Shown: one piece after another, positions 6,562 to 14,763 of the stretch
Layout: the number at the start of each line of letters is the position of its first letter
How positions within the stretch are numbered: the stretch's first letter is position 1
Source: Methanosarcinaceae archaeon
GTDB lineage: Archaea > Halobacteriota > Methanosarcinia > Methanosarcinales > Methanosarcinaceae
NCBI GenBank assembly: GCA_020793555.1
Contig: DQIO01000291.1
Coordinates: forward strand, 1-14,844
Direction: 5' to 3'
DNA: 14,844 nucleotides
Made by a program: the position numbers and the translations under genes
Notes under the pieces: generated by a model
What the model was told of the DNA's origin: nothing
Databases searched by the model: none
What the model saw: only the letters and a program-made list of their open reading frames with translations

Positions 6562-8574
6562 ATGGCAATAGATTCTCTTGCATTTTTAATACCACTTTTG
6601 CCTGCACTTGCCTTTGTGATTACATTCTTCTTCGGAAAGAAAATGTATTCCGGTGGTGCATTGATACCAATAGGAGCAATTGCCATATCCTGTATCATAT
6701 CGATACTGATCACAATTAATTTATTACAAAATCCTGAAGTAGTAGTACATCAATCATACCCCTGGTTTGCAATATTTAACCTTGGTATATTGATCGATCC
6801 GCTTGCAGGAGTGATGCTTTGTATGGTCACATTCGTAAGTTTGTTGATCCATATCTATGCTGTAGGATACATGTCACATGATCCTGCTAAACCAAGATAC
6901 TTTGCAGAAACCGCATTATTCACTGCGGCAATGCTTGGTGTTGTTCTTTCAGATAATATTTTGCAGTTGTTTATCTGCTGGGAACTTGTAGGATTGTGTT
7001 CATACTTGCTTATCGGTTTTTGGTACCAAAAACCTTCTGCAGCAGCAGCTGCAAAGAAAGCGTTCCTGACAACTCGTGTGGGAGATGTTATGTTCCTTAC
7101 CGGGATCATAATCTTATTCTCAAGTATCTTTACAATATACAATGGAAACCTTCCTGAAGGCATATATGTGCTCCAGTTCAATGAGATGTTCAAACTGATT
7201 CCTGAACTTTCAGCAATGCACACAACTATCCTTGGTTCTGAAGTGAGCATGTTGACTATTATTACATTGCTCTTCTTCGGTGGTGCAGTTGGTAAATCAG
7301 GTCAGTTCCCATTACATGTGTGGTTACCTGATGCAATGGAAGGTCCAACAACTGTTTCAGCACTTATCCATGCAGCAACAATGGTTACTGCGGGTGTATA
7401 CCTGGTTGCAAGAACATTCCCAATGTTCATGGGAGCACCGGATGCACTGATCGTGGTCGCTTATGTTGGAGGATTTACAGCACTGTTCGCATCAACAATG
7501 GGTATTGTGATGAACGATATCAAGCGAGTGCTTGCATTCTCAACTATCAGTCAGTTGGGTTATATGATGCTTGGTCTTGGAATGGGTGCGGTAGTTGGAA
7601 TGGAAGCAGTTGGTGTTTCAATGTTCCATCTGATTAACCATGCATTCTTCAAAGCATTGCTCTTCTTGTGTGCTGGTAGTGTAATTCACTCGGTGGGTAC
7701 TCAGGATATGAGGCAGATGGGCGGAGTCGGTAAAGTGATGCCAATTACTTTTATCACAATGCTGGTCGCATCACTTGCACTTGCCGGATTCGGTATCCCA
7801 GGTACGCAGATCGGTACAAGTGGGTTCTTCAGTAAGGATGCAATTATAGAAACAACGTATCTGTTTGGAGAGCATACTGGTAACTATATTCCATATATCT
7901 TCGGAATTGTTGCAGCACTGCTCACATCAATCTATATTTTCAGATTGTTGTTTATGACCTTTACAGGAAAAGCACGTACTGATTACGGTGGGCATGAATC
8001 TCCGAGTTCCATGACAGTTCCACTAAGCATTCTTGCAGTGTTAGCACTGATCTTTGGTGCTCTTACCCAAACAAAGTTCTATCGCTTCCTTGATGAAACG
8101 TTTATAAATAACTTTGTTCATGTAAATATAGGAGATCTGGCAGAGTTGGGAAATTATCATCTTGTTCATGGGCATCATGGGGAACCATTGCTCATTCTTT
8201 GGATGCCTATCATCGTAGGTGTTGCAGGTCTTTTGATATCGTTCCTGATCTATTATCTTAAAGTAGTAGATATGAGTAAGATAGTTTCAAGAAATAATTT
8301 TGTATTCAAACTCTTGTACAACAGATACTACCAGCACCATATATTCATTGAAGTAATCTCACTTCAGTTGACATACGGATTGTCTCTTGTTGGTGAATTC
8401 ATTGACCGCAAGATCATTGATGGAATTATTGATGGTATCAGTGATGGCACTATTGCAATTGGAGAGATTATACGAAAAATTCAGACTGGAGTTGTCCAGA
8501 GTTATGCAACAGCAGTTATCGCAGGAGTTGGACTTCTGATAATACTGCTTAAGTTGATCGTGGAGGTGCAATAA
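6562..8574 (+). CDS. fpoL: F420H2 dehydrogenase subunit FpoL (NuoL/ND5-like antiporter subunit)
   Basis: Largest membrane subunit, 670 residues, at the far end of the pump arm. The antiporter-type core has the usual charged residues: E141 in CWELVGLCSYLLIGFW (helix 5), K245 in GAVGKSGQFPLHVWLPDAM (helix 7) with H252 in the same block, and H270 in SALIHAATMVTAGVYL. The region after about residue 480 holds the long amphipathic lateral helix that braces the arm, and a final membrane helix (about 645-667). It is close in length to the Methanosarcina protein. The start is the ATG at 6562 with GAGGTGG at 6550-6556; a GTG three codons earlier overlaps that site. The stop and the fpoM start share one base (TAATG). 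Confidence 0.96.
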   Translation: MAIDSLAFLIPLLPALAFVITFFFGKKMYSGGALIPIGAIAISCIISILITINLLQNPEVVVHQSYPWFAIFNLGILIDPLAGVMLCMVTFVSLLIHIYAVGYMSHDPAKPRYFAETALFTAAMLGVVLSDNILQLFICWELVGLCSYLLIGFWYQKPSAAAAAKKAFLTTRVGDVMFLTGIIILFSSIFTIYNGNLPEGIYVLQFNEMFKLIPELSAMHTTILGSEVSMLTIITLLFFGGAVGKSGQFPLHVWLPDAMEGPTTVSALIHAATMVTAGVYLVARTFPMFMGAPDALIVVAYVGGFTALFASTMGIVMNDIKRVLAFSTISQLGYMMLGLGMGAVVGMEAVGVSMFHLINHAFFKALLFLCAGSVIHSVGTQDMRQMGGVGKVMPITFITMLVASLALAGFGIPGTQIGTSGFFSKDAIIETTYLFGEHTGNYIPYIFGIVAALLTSIYIFRLLFMTFTGKARTDYGGHESPSSMTVPLSILAVLALIFGALTQTKFYRFLDETFINNFVHVNIGDLAELGNYHLVHGHHGEPLLILWMPIIVGVAGLLISFLIYYLKVVDMSKIVSRNNFVFKLLYNRYYQHHIFIEVISLQLTYGLSLVGEFIDRKIIDGIIDGISDGTIAIGEIIRKIQTGVVQSYATAVIAGVGLLIILLKLIVEVQ

Positions 8575-10064
8575 TGACATACATAGTATCACTCATGATA
8601 TTGGTACCTCTTATTGGAGCAGTACTAACATTATTAACACAAACAAAAGAACAGGCACGTTCAATTGCATTAGTATCTTCACTTGCACCTCTTGTTGGTG
8701 CTTTGTACATGATGATGCAATTTAATAGTTTGACTCCTGCTATGCAGTTTGTAGAGTCGTTTGATTGGATACCATCTCTTGGTGTTAAGTACATGGTCGG
8801 TGTTGACGGAATTGCAATGCCTCTTGTGTTGTTGGCCGCAATAGTAGTGCCTGCAACAATCATTTATTCATGGGGTGAAAGCAAAGATGCAAATCAGTTT
8901 TTTGCTTTGATACTTGCACTTCAGGCAGGAGTTATGGGTGTATTCACATCACTTGACTTTTTCCTGTTCTACATATTCTGGGAATTGACACTCATTCCAA
9001 TGTACTTCTTGATAAGTATATGGGGCGGTCCAAAGAAAGAGTATGCAGCAATTAAGTTTTTCATCTATACACACGTCGCATCTCTTGTGATGTTGCTCGG
9101 TATATTTGCAATATATTTCGCAGTATGGGCACAGACTGGAATTCCAAGTTTCGAAATTCCATATCTACTTGAACAGTTCCAGTTCCTTGAATCAAGCATG
9201 CTCAGGGATTCCATATTCCTTGCAATGCTGTTTGGATTCATTGTAAAGATGCCAGCAGTACCATTCCATACTTGGCTGCCGGATGCACACGTTGAAGCAC
9301 CAACCGCAGGCAGTGTATTGCTTGCAGCAGTTTTGCTTAAGATGGGTGGATACGGATTGTTCAGGGTAATGCTTCCTATGTTGCCATTCACAGGTTCACC
9401 GGACCTTATGATATCAATTCTGGCATTCATTGGAGTACTCAGTATTCTCTATGGTGCAATGCTTGCACTGGCCCAGACAGATCTTAAGAAAATGGTTGCA
9501 TATTCAAGTATCAGCCACATGGGATATGTCACACTTGGTGCAGCAGCACTTGTGCCATTATCAGTATCAGGTGCAATGTTCCAGCAGTTCTCACATGGTT
9601 TGATCACATGTCTTTTGTTCATGTCATGCGGTGCTATACAGCACATTGCAGGTACAAGGGTCATTGCCGAACTTGGTGGTCTGGGACAGAAGATGCCAAA
9701 ACTTACAGTTCTAATGCTGTTTGGTTTCATGGCATCACTTGGACTGCCTGGACTTAGTGGATTCATCGCAGAATTCATGATACTCACATTCGCGTACATA
9801 ACACTTCCAGGATATGTGTTACTCGCATTGCTTGGAATTGTTGTGACTGCAGGTTATCACCTGTGGGCAATACAAAGATCAATGTTTGGAGTACTTAATG
9901 ATAAACTGGGACATCTCCACGATATTACCAACTACGAAACCCTTTCAATGGGTATTCTGGCACTGCTTGTATTGTACTTTGGATTGAATCCAAGTCCGGT
10001 ACTGGATATGATGACTACGAACGCCGAACAGATCGTGAGCCTAATGGCTCTGGCGGGGGTGTAA
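8574..10064 (+). CDS. fpoM: F420H2 dehydrogenase subunit FpoM (NuoM/ND4-like antiporter subunit)
   Basis: A 496-residue antiporter-like membrane subunit with about fourteen helices. Key residues: E137 in FWELTLIPMYFLI (helix 5), K225 in FIVKMPAVPFHTWLPDAH (helix 7), and K256 in AAVLLKMGGYG (helix 8). AYSSISHMGYV is the broken-helix signature shared with antiporters. Together with FpoL and FpoN it provides one of three parallel ion channels. GGAGGTG (8562-8568) lies five bases before the ATG, which shares a base with the fpoL stop. fpoN follows after three bases. Confidence 0.96.
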   Translation: MTYIVSLMILVPLIGAVLTLLTQTKEQARSIALVSSLAPLVGALYMMMQFNSLTPAMQFVESFDWIPSLGVKYMVGVDGIAMPLVLLAAIVVPATIIYSWGESKDANQFFALILALQAGVMGVFTSLDFFLFYIFWELTLIPMYFLISIWGGPKKEYAAIKFFIYTHVASLVMLLGIFAIYFAVWAQTGIPSFEIPYLLEQFQFLESSMLRDSIFLAMLFGFIVKMPAVPFHTWLPDAHVEAPTAGSVLLAAVLLKMGGYGLFRVMLPMLPFTGSPDLMISILAFIGVLSILYGAMLALAQTDLKKMVAYSSISHMGYVTLGAAALVPLSVSGAMFQQFSHGLITCLLFMSCGAIQHIAGTRVIAELGGLGQKMPKLTVLMLFGFMASLGLPGLSGFIAEFMILTFAYITLPGYVLLALLGIVVTAGYHLWAIQRSMFGVLNDKLGHLHDITNYETLSMGILALLVLYFGLNPSPVLDMMTTNAEQIVSLMALAGV

Positions 10065-10067
10065 ATA

Positions 10068-11513
10068 ATGGAAAATTATATGTTACTGGCACCTGAAATT
10101 ATATTGGCATTAGTCGGATTGACAATATTGCTTACAGGATTATTCATTGGTACAAACAATAAAAACATACTTGGTTACATCGCAAGTGCGGGTCTTATTG
10201 CCGCACTTTGTTTGACCATTAGTAATATTAGTGTGAATGAAACAATGTTCTATGGGACAATAACGATTGACGCATTGTCCCAATTCTTCAAGATCGTATT
10301 CATTTCAGTATCTCTGCTTGTGGCCATTGCATCGATTAAATATACTGAAGGAAACAAAAGCACTGATGAGTTCTTCACATTGTTGTTGTTTTCAACAATC
10401 GGTATGATGGTGGTTGCATCTGCAAATGACCTTATAACGTTATTTATAGGATTTGAACTTGCAAGTCTTTGCACTTATGCTCTTGCAGGATTTGAGAAAA
10501 ATAATCCTAAATCAATAGAAGCATCAATGAAGTACTTCATCATCGGTTCACTTTCATCTGCACTGATGTTGTTCGGTATTTCATTTGTCTATGGAATGAC
10601 AGGTACAACAAGTATACCTGGAATTGCAGAAAATGCAGGTGCTCTTGCAGCAAGTCCGATAGGTTTGATCGCTGTAGTAATGTTGATCGCAGGATTTGGA
10701 TTTAAGATGGCACTTGTACCATTCCACATGTGGGCACCGGATACATATCAGGGTGCACCAACAGTGGTATCTGCACTGCTCGCAGCAGGTTCTAAGAAGA
10801 TGGGATTCGTTGCAGCATTCAGGGTTCTTGTAATCGCTCTTGCAGTACTCAGCCCTACCTGGCAGACAGCGTTTGCAGCCTTGGCAATCATCACAATGAC
10901 ACTTGGAAATGTGGTAGCAATATCGCAGACAAGTGTTAAAAGAATGCTTGCATATTCATCAGTTGCACAGGCAGGATACATTGCAATGGCATTTGTTGTA
11001 ATGACACCAATGGCACTTGCAGGTGGTATCCTTTACACACTGTCACATGCATTCATGAAGACCGGAGCGTTCCTTGTAGTTGCTGTGGTCGGATACATGG
11101 TTTTGTCTGATAACAAGAACGCAAAGGATATTGACCATCTTGACAACTTCAAAGGACTTGCCAAGAGAATGCCGATCACGGCATTTGCAATGATGGTGTT
11201 CGTATTCGCGCTGTCCGGTATTCCACCAACAGCCGGATACGTTAGCAAGTTCATCTTGTTCTCATCAACCATTGAATCAGGTCTTGTATGGCTTGCTGTA
11301 ATAGCGATATTGAACAGTGCACTTTCACTGTACTACTATGCTCGTATTGTCAAGTACATGTACTTCTTACCGGCAAGTGGTGGCAAAGTTTCCGAACCAC
11401 TACCGTATGCAATTGCAATAATTCTTGCACTTGCAGGAGTACTAGTAATAGGAATCTGGCCGGAACCATTCGTCTACTGGGCAATGGAAGCAGCAAAAGT
11501 GCTTATGATCTAA
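10068..11513 (+). CDS. fpoN: F420H2 dehydrogenase subunit FpoN (NuoN/ND2-like antiporter subunit)
   Basis: Third antiporter-like membrane subunit, 481 residues with about fourteen helices. The helix-5 glutamate is E130 (FIGFELASLCTYALAGF), the helix-7 lysine K213 (GFGFKMALVPFHMWAPD), and a lysine pair K243/K244 lies in AAGSKKMGFVA (helix 8). YQGAPTVVSALLAAGSKK (227-244) is a typical NuoN block. A G-run plus TG (10055-10061) within the end of fpoM serves as ribosome site, six bases before the ATG. The subunit sits next to FpoK/FpoJ in the arm. fpoO follows after 15 bases. Confidence 0.96.
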   Translation: MENYMLLAPEIILALVGLTILLTGLFIGTNNKNILGYIASAGLIAALCLTISNISVNETMFYGTITIDALSQFFKIVFISVSLLVAIASIKYTEGNKSTDEFFTLLLFSTIGMMVVASANDLITLFIGFELASLCTYALAGFEKNNPKSIEASMKYFIIGSLSSALMLFGISFVYGMTGTTSIPGIAENAGALAASPIGLIAVVMLIAGFGFKMALVPFHMWAPDTYQGAPTVVSALLAAGSKKMGFVAAFRVLVIALAVLSPTWQTAFAALAIITMTLGNVVAISQTSVKRMLAYSSVAQAGYIAMAFVVMTPMALAGGILYTLSHAFMKTGAFLVVAVVGYMVLSDNKNAKDIDHLDNFKGLAKRMPITAFAMMVFVFALSGIPPTAGYVSKFILFSSTIESGLVWLAVIAILNSALSLYYYARIVKYMYFLPASGGKVSEPLPYAIAIILALAGVLVIGIWPEPFVYWAMEAAKVLMI

Positions 11514-11528
11514 TGGAGTTGATAAAAT

Positions 11529-11879
11529 ATGGCAGATTGTGATCTATGTAGTGTATCTCTTCCGACCCTTAATCCGGTAAAAGTCTTTATGCCAAGGTTT
11601 GCTTCTGCATTCCCAAAAGGTACTTGGGTAGGCTTGTGTGATGATTGTCTTAAGAGTGCTCATGAGGTTAATGGAAATACATCCTCACTAAGCAGTTCGA
11701 ATGGCAATTGTGACCTTTGTGATGCACAAACCGAACTTTATCCTGTGGATATTGAGTTACCATCCTTATGGAAAGGTGGTGTTGAACCTGATGTGTCAAA
11801 CCTTTGCAAAGGATGTCTTGAAGGGTGCACTGAGGCACAAATTCGGAAAGAGAACGAACCGAAAAGCGAACATCATTAA
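11529..11879 (+). CDS. fpoO: F420H2 dehydrogenase subunit FpoO, cysteine-rich
   Basis: Last gene of the operon, 116 residues, soluble. FpoO is known only with Fpo complexes and has no complex I counterpart; a role as an extra metal or iron-sulfur protein has been proposed for the family. Four CxxC pairs are visible: C4/C7, C37/C40, C61/C64 and C93/C96, plus C100. They fall into two modules of like design: CDLC, about 29 residues with an LP or YPV stretch, then LCxxCL. This points to an internal duplication joined by a serine/asparagine-rich linker (48-60). The C terminus is charged and ends in two histidines. GGAGTTGAT at 11515-11523 supports the start. A strong terminator follows the stop directly. 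Confidence 0.9.
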   Translation: MADCDLCSVSLPTLNPVKVFMPRFASAFPKGTWVGLCDDCLKSAHEVNGNTSSLSSSNGNCDLCDAQTELYPVDIELPSLWKGGVEPDVSNLCKGCLEGCTEAQIRKENEPKSEHH

Positions 11880-11909
11880 TTGGTCTGTTTACCAGGCCAA
11901 TCTTTTTTT
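11879..11909 (+). terminator. Terminator of the fpo operon
   Basis: A nine-base stem, ATTGGTCTG (11879-11887) with CAGGCCAAT (11893-11901), has one G-U pair and a five-base loop. It is followed by C and seven T residues, with more T-rich sequence after. It begins at the last base of the fpoO stop codon. Confidence 0.8.
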
Positions 11910-11911
11910 AT

Positions 11912-11933
11912 TTTTACTTTTACTTTTACTTTT
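11912..11933 (+). repeat. Short TTTTAC tandem repeat
   Basis: Three perfect copies of TTTTAC (11912-11929) plus a partial fourth lie just after the operon terminator. They lengthen the T-rich tract and may strengthen termination; a simple-sequence repeat like this may also vary in copy number between strains. Confidence 0.6.
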
Positions 11934-11954
11934 GTTACTTATTATTTGTATATT

Positions 11955-11966
11955 TTAATATATATT
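11955..11966 (+). promoter_or_regulatory. TATA box for the Trm112-like/pyrG unit
   Basis: TTAATATATATT fits box A. A start site near 11988 would leave a leader of about 34 bases containing GGTGAGG (12011-12017). Its position after the fpo terminator supports independent transcription of the three downstream genes. Confidence 0.5.
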
Positions 11967-12021
11967 GTTAATAGGAAAAGTTCATATTACAAGCAATGTA
12001 TTTTTGGATAGGTGAGGAAGA

Positions 12022-12204
12022 TTGAAAAAAGAATTAATGAATATTCTGGCATGTCCAATATGTAAAGGTGATCTTGTACTGAATGTCACCAAAGAGAACG
12101 ATGAAGAGATTGTGAGCGGAACGATATATTGTTCCAAATGTGATGAGCATTATCCAATCGAAGACGGAATTCCAAACATGCTCCCTCCAGACTTGAGGGA
12201 ATAA
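12022..12204 (+). CDS. Trm112 family zinc-binding protein
   Basis: A 60-residue single-domain protein with CPIC (C11/C14) and CSKC (C37/C40), which together form one zinc site, and the family ending YPIEDGIPNMLP (44-55). Trm112 proteins bind and stabilise several methyltransferases that modify tRNA, rRNA and release factors; in archaea one Trm112 can serve many partners. No methyltransferase gene lies next to it here, so the partners cannot be read from context. The start is TTG at 12022, chosen because GGTGAGG (12011-12017) lies four bases upstream; the in-frame ATG at 12037 would trim the conserved N terminus and lacks a site. Eleven bases separate it from the next gene. Confidence 0.85.
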   Translation: MKKELMNILACPICKGDLVLNVTKENDEEIVSGTIYCSKCDEHYPIEDGIPNMLPPDLRE

Positions 12205-12215
12205 ATTAAGCGAGG

Positions 12216-12923
12216 ATGCCTAAATTGCAACAAGTGCACATCAACAGGCTTAGCGTAAACTCCATTGAATTTGATACTGACACTGTTGAGATTCCACTGT
12301 CACCGGGCGGTGAGAACAGTTCTGAAATCGTAGTTATTAATTATGGTCCTCCAACACATGTACATTTTTCAATGAGTGAATCGCTTACAGACAATATTAC
12401 ATTTCTTGAAGATAATCCTTATGTGAGGCACGAGGAATACATTCCGGTCATATTACGAATCCCTCCAGGTGGAAGGCTTTTTAATAGCGGGCAGGTACAT
12501 GTAGCAGTAGGGTATGGTTCTAAAAGAGAAAGTTTCAATATTAAGATCGGTATCTCAGATCCTGATGATGGGATTATGGAGGTAGATGTAGCAGATAATC
12601 TGTACAATCCACATGTAGCATCATACGACAACAGTCCATCTAATAGGGAAAATGATTGGAAATTACAGTTTTCTGAAATATCAAACCAACTACTTGGCGG
12701 CATTTTAGATTCATTAACACCAAGAGTAGTTTCGTTACTTGGTGTAGCAAGTGTTTTGTTGATAATATTATACTTTATTATGAAAGCAGTAACAGTTAAC
12801 ATTGAGCCGGTAGATTTCAATCAAACATTTCAATTTCCGATCTTTTATGCGGCAACAGTAGTTTCTATTTTATTTACAGCACTGATAGCATATTTGATTA
12901 TTAAACTTCCAATATTTAAATAA
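12216..12923 (+). CDS. Membrane protein with N-terminal beta domain and two C-terminal helices (possible DUF7524-like)
   Basis: A 235-residue protein of unknown function. Residues 1-115 read as a beta-sandwich-like soluble domain: alternating strands, a VVINYGPPTHVHFSMS block (39-54), and a VAVGYGSKRESFNIKI block (96-111). This recalls the archaeal DUF7524 family as I remember it. A polar, acidic linker (115-155) leads to two membrane helices (about 171-193 and 208-230). There is no signal peptide, so both ends may lie on the same side of the membrane. The ATG at 12216 has GCGAGG directly against it, too close for good initiation; TTG at 12225 would have a spacing of nine bases, so the start may be three codons later. 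It lies between trm112-like and pyrG in a tight cluster. Confidence 0.75.
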   Translation: MPKLQQVHINRLSVNSIEFDTDTVEIPLSPGGENSSEIVVINYGPPTHVHFSMSESLTDNITFLEDNPYVRHEEYIPVILRIPPGGRLFNSGQVHVAVGYGSKRESFNIKIGISDPDDGIMEVDVADNLYNPHVASYDNSPSNRENDWKLQFSEISNQLLGGILDSLTPRVVSLLGVASVLLIILYFIMKAVTVNIEPVDFNQTFQFPIFYAATVVSILFTALIAYLIIKLPIFK

Positions 12924-12947
12924 AGCTTTCGAGGTAGTTGATTTCAT

Positions 12948-14546
12948 ATGAAATACATTATAGTAACCGGCGGAGTAATGAGTGGACTTGGTAAAGGAAT
13001 AACAACTGCTTCTACCGGAAGAAACCTGAAAAATAAAGGGCATAAAGTTACAGCCATCAAGATCGATCCCTACATCAATATTGATGCAGGTACAATGAGC
13101 CCGTTCCAGCATGGGGAGGTGTATGTGTTAAAAGACGGTGGAGAGGCAGACCTTGACCTTGGTAACTACGAGCGTTTTCTTGATACCGAACTTACCAGGG
13201 ATCACAACCTGACAACCGGTAAGATATACCAGTCAGTGATCTCAAAGGAACGAAGAGGCGAATATCTTGGAAAAACCGTTCAGATTATTCCACATATTAC
13301 AAATGAGATTAAGGAACGCATACGAAGAGTCGCCGCAAAAAGTGGTGCAGATATTTGCCTGATCGAAGTCGGCGGTACTGTTGGTGATATTGAGAGTATG
13401 CCGTTTTTGGAAGCCGTCAGACAAATGCACAGGGAAGAAACAGAAGATAATATAGCTTTCCTTCATGTGACACTGGTCCCTATAGATGCACAGGGAGACC
13501 AGAAAACAAAACCAACCCAGCATTCTGTAAAAGAATTGAGAGAACTTGGTTTGACTCCTGACGTCATTGTTGCCAGATGTGAAGAACCGCTCACTAATGA
13601 TTCAAAAGCAAAGATCGCGCTGTTCTGTGACGTTGCGGAGAAGGCTGTGGTGAGTGCACATGATGCAAAAGACATCTATGAAGTCCCGCTTTTGATGGAA
13701 AAGGAGGGACTCACCGATTATTTGATGGATAAATTGGACCTCAAAACAATGGGTGAAGACACATCATGGAGTGATATGATCACTCGCATGAACAGTATAA
13801 CAGATGAAGTCAAACTTGCAATTGTTGGAAAATACACCCATCTTGAAGATTCATACATAAGTATTCGTGAATCCATAAAACATGCTTCCATCGAGTGTGG
13901 CTGCAATGTTGATACTACCTGGATAAACGCCGAGACAATTGAAGACGACCCCGGTTTATTGAAAAGTCTGTCCGAATACGATGGCATACTTGTTCCGGGA
14001 GGTTTTGGTGAACGTGGTATTGAGGGCAAGATACTGGCAATACAGTATGCGCGGGAGAATGATATACCATACCTTGGACTGTGTCTGGGAATGCAACTTG
14101 CAGTAATTGAGTTTGCAAGGAATGTCGTTGGTCTGAGTGGTGCTAACAGCACTGAATTTGATGAAAACACTCAATATCCTGTGATCGATATTCTTCCCGA
14201 GCAGGAAGGTGTGCTTGACATGGGTGCAACAATGCGGCTTGGTGACTATGATGCGGCGCTTAAGAGCGGCACTATCGCAGAACGAATTTATGGAGCCAGT
14301 GATATTGTTGAGCGACACAGGCACAGGTATGAAGTGAACCCGAACTTTATTGACAGGATAGAAGAAAAAGGTGCGGTGTTTTCAGGCAAAAACAAGAACA
14401 GGATGGAGATCGTTGAAGTGCCTGAAAATAAGTTCTTTTTTGCATCCCAGTTCCACCCTGAATTCAAGTCCAGACCCGGTCGTCCATCTCCGCCATTCAA
14501 GGCACTTGTTGAAGCGATGTTGGAAAAAAGGAATGAGTGTGATTAA
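12948..14546 (+). CDS. pyrG: CTP synthase (glutamine-hydrolysing)
   Basis: Makes CTP from UTP, ATP and glutamine, the last step of pyrimidine nucleotide synthesis, in the cytoplasm. The 532 residues hold both domains. The synthetase part (about 1-265) has the nucleotide loop [11 protein letters not shown] (7-17, K16), the block [20 protein letters not shown] (38-57), and likely magnesium ligands D70 and E140. The glutaminase part (about 290-532) has the nucleophile C379 in [11 protein letters not shown], the same number as in E. coli, and the H503/E505 pair in SQFHPEF. Length is normal and no residue expected in the active sites is missing. GAGGTAG (12931-12937) lies ten bases before the ATG, 24 bases after the membrane-protein gene, so it is probably the third gene of that operon. 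Confidence 0.97.
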   Translation: MKYIIVTGGVMSGLGKGITTASTGRNLKNKGHKVTAIKIDPYINIDAGTMSPFQHGEVYVLKDGGEADLDLGNYERFLDTELTRDHNLTTGKIYQSVISKERRGEYLGKTVQIIPHITNEIKERIRRVAAKSGADICLIEVGGTVGDIESMPFLEAVRQMHREETEDNIAFLHVTLVPIDAQGDQKTKPTQHSVKELRELGLTPDVIVARCEEPLTNDSKAKIALFCDVAEKAVVSAHDAKDIYEVPLLMEKEGLTDYLMDKLDLKTMGEDTSWSDMITRMNSITDEVKLAIVGKYTHLEDSYISIRESIKHASIECGCNVDTTWINAETIEDDPGLLKSLSEYDGILVPGGFGERGIEGKILAIQYARENDIPYLGLCLGMQLAVIEFARNVVGLSGANSTEFDENTQYPVIDILPEQEGVLDMGATMRLGDYDAALKSGTIAERIYGASDIVERHRHRYEVNPNFIDRIEEKGAVFSGKNKNRMEIVEVPENKFFFASQFHPEFKSRPGRPSPPFKALVEAMLEKRNECD

Positions 14547-14617
14547 GGCTAGTGTCATGTCAACAACACAATGTCGTAGAACAGAAGGAGTTAAGACATA
14601 TGCAAAAAACGACGCGA

Positions 14618-14633
14618 CCGCGCAAAAGCGCGG
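14618..14633. repeat. GC-rich hairpin CCGCGC-AAAA-GCGCGG
   Basis: A perfect six-base-pair stem (14618-14623 with 14628-14633) closes an AAAA loop. No T-run follows on either strand, so it is not an obvious terminator. It lies in the compositionally odd region after pyrG. Confidence 0.55.
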
Positions 14634-14747
14634 CACGTTTCGACACCATGAACGCGAAACACAAAACGGTTTTTAATCGGCGTCATATTTGCAGATATGA
14701 GAATTGCATGGTTGGATTTTGGGTCATGGGTTTGGCAGCAGTGGAAT

Positions 14748-14763
14748 CCGCCGCCTGCGGCGG
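14748..14763. repeat. GC-rich hairpin with seven-base stem
   Basis: CCGCCGC (14748-14754) pairs exactly with GCGGCGG (14757-14763) across two bases, CT. In practice the loop would open to four or more bases. A run TTTTCTTTAATAT starts 13 bases later, which is too far for a typical terminator. Confidence 0.55.

Noticed and set aside
9065..9430. Antisense open frame of 121 codons within fpoM
   Set aside because: It lies fully inside a well-supported gene, has no ribosome site, and its residues are those expected from the reverse of membrane-protein codons.
11910..11934. TTTTAC repeats considered as a CRISPR-like or origin repeat array
   Set aside because: The units are six bases with no spacers and only three perfect copies; it is a simple-sequence tract.
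11701..11958. Plus-strand frame overlapping fpoO and its terminator
   Set aside because: It reads out of frame through fpoO and ends in a run of leucines coded by the T-rich terminator and TTTTAC repeat.
14371..14676. Plus-strand frame overlapping the end of pyrG and continuing to 14676
   Set aside because: Most of it is out of frame inside the conserved pyrG C terminus, and the tail has no independent start with a ribosome site.
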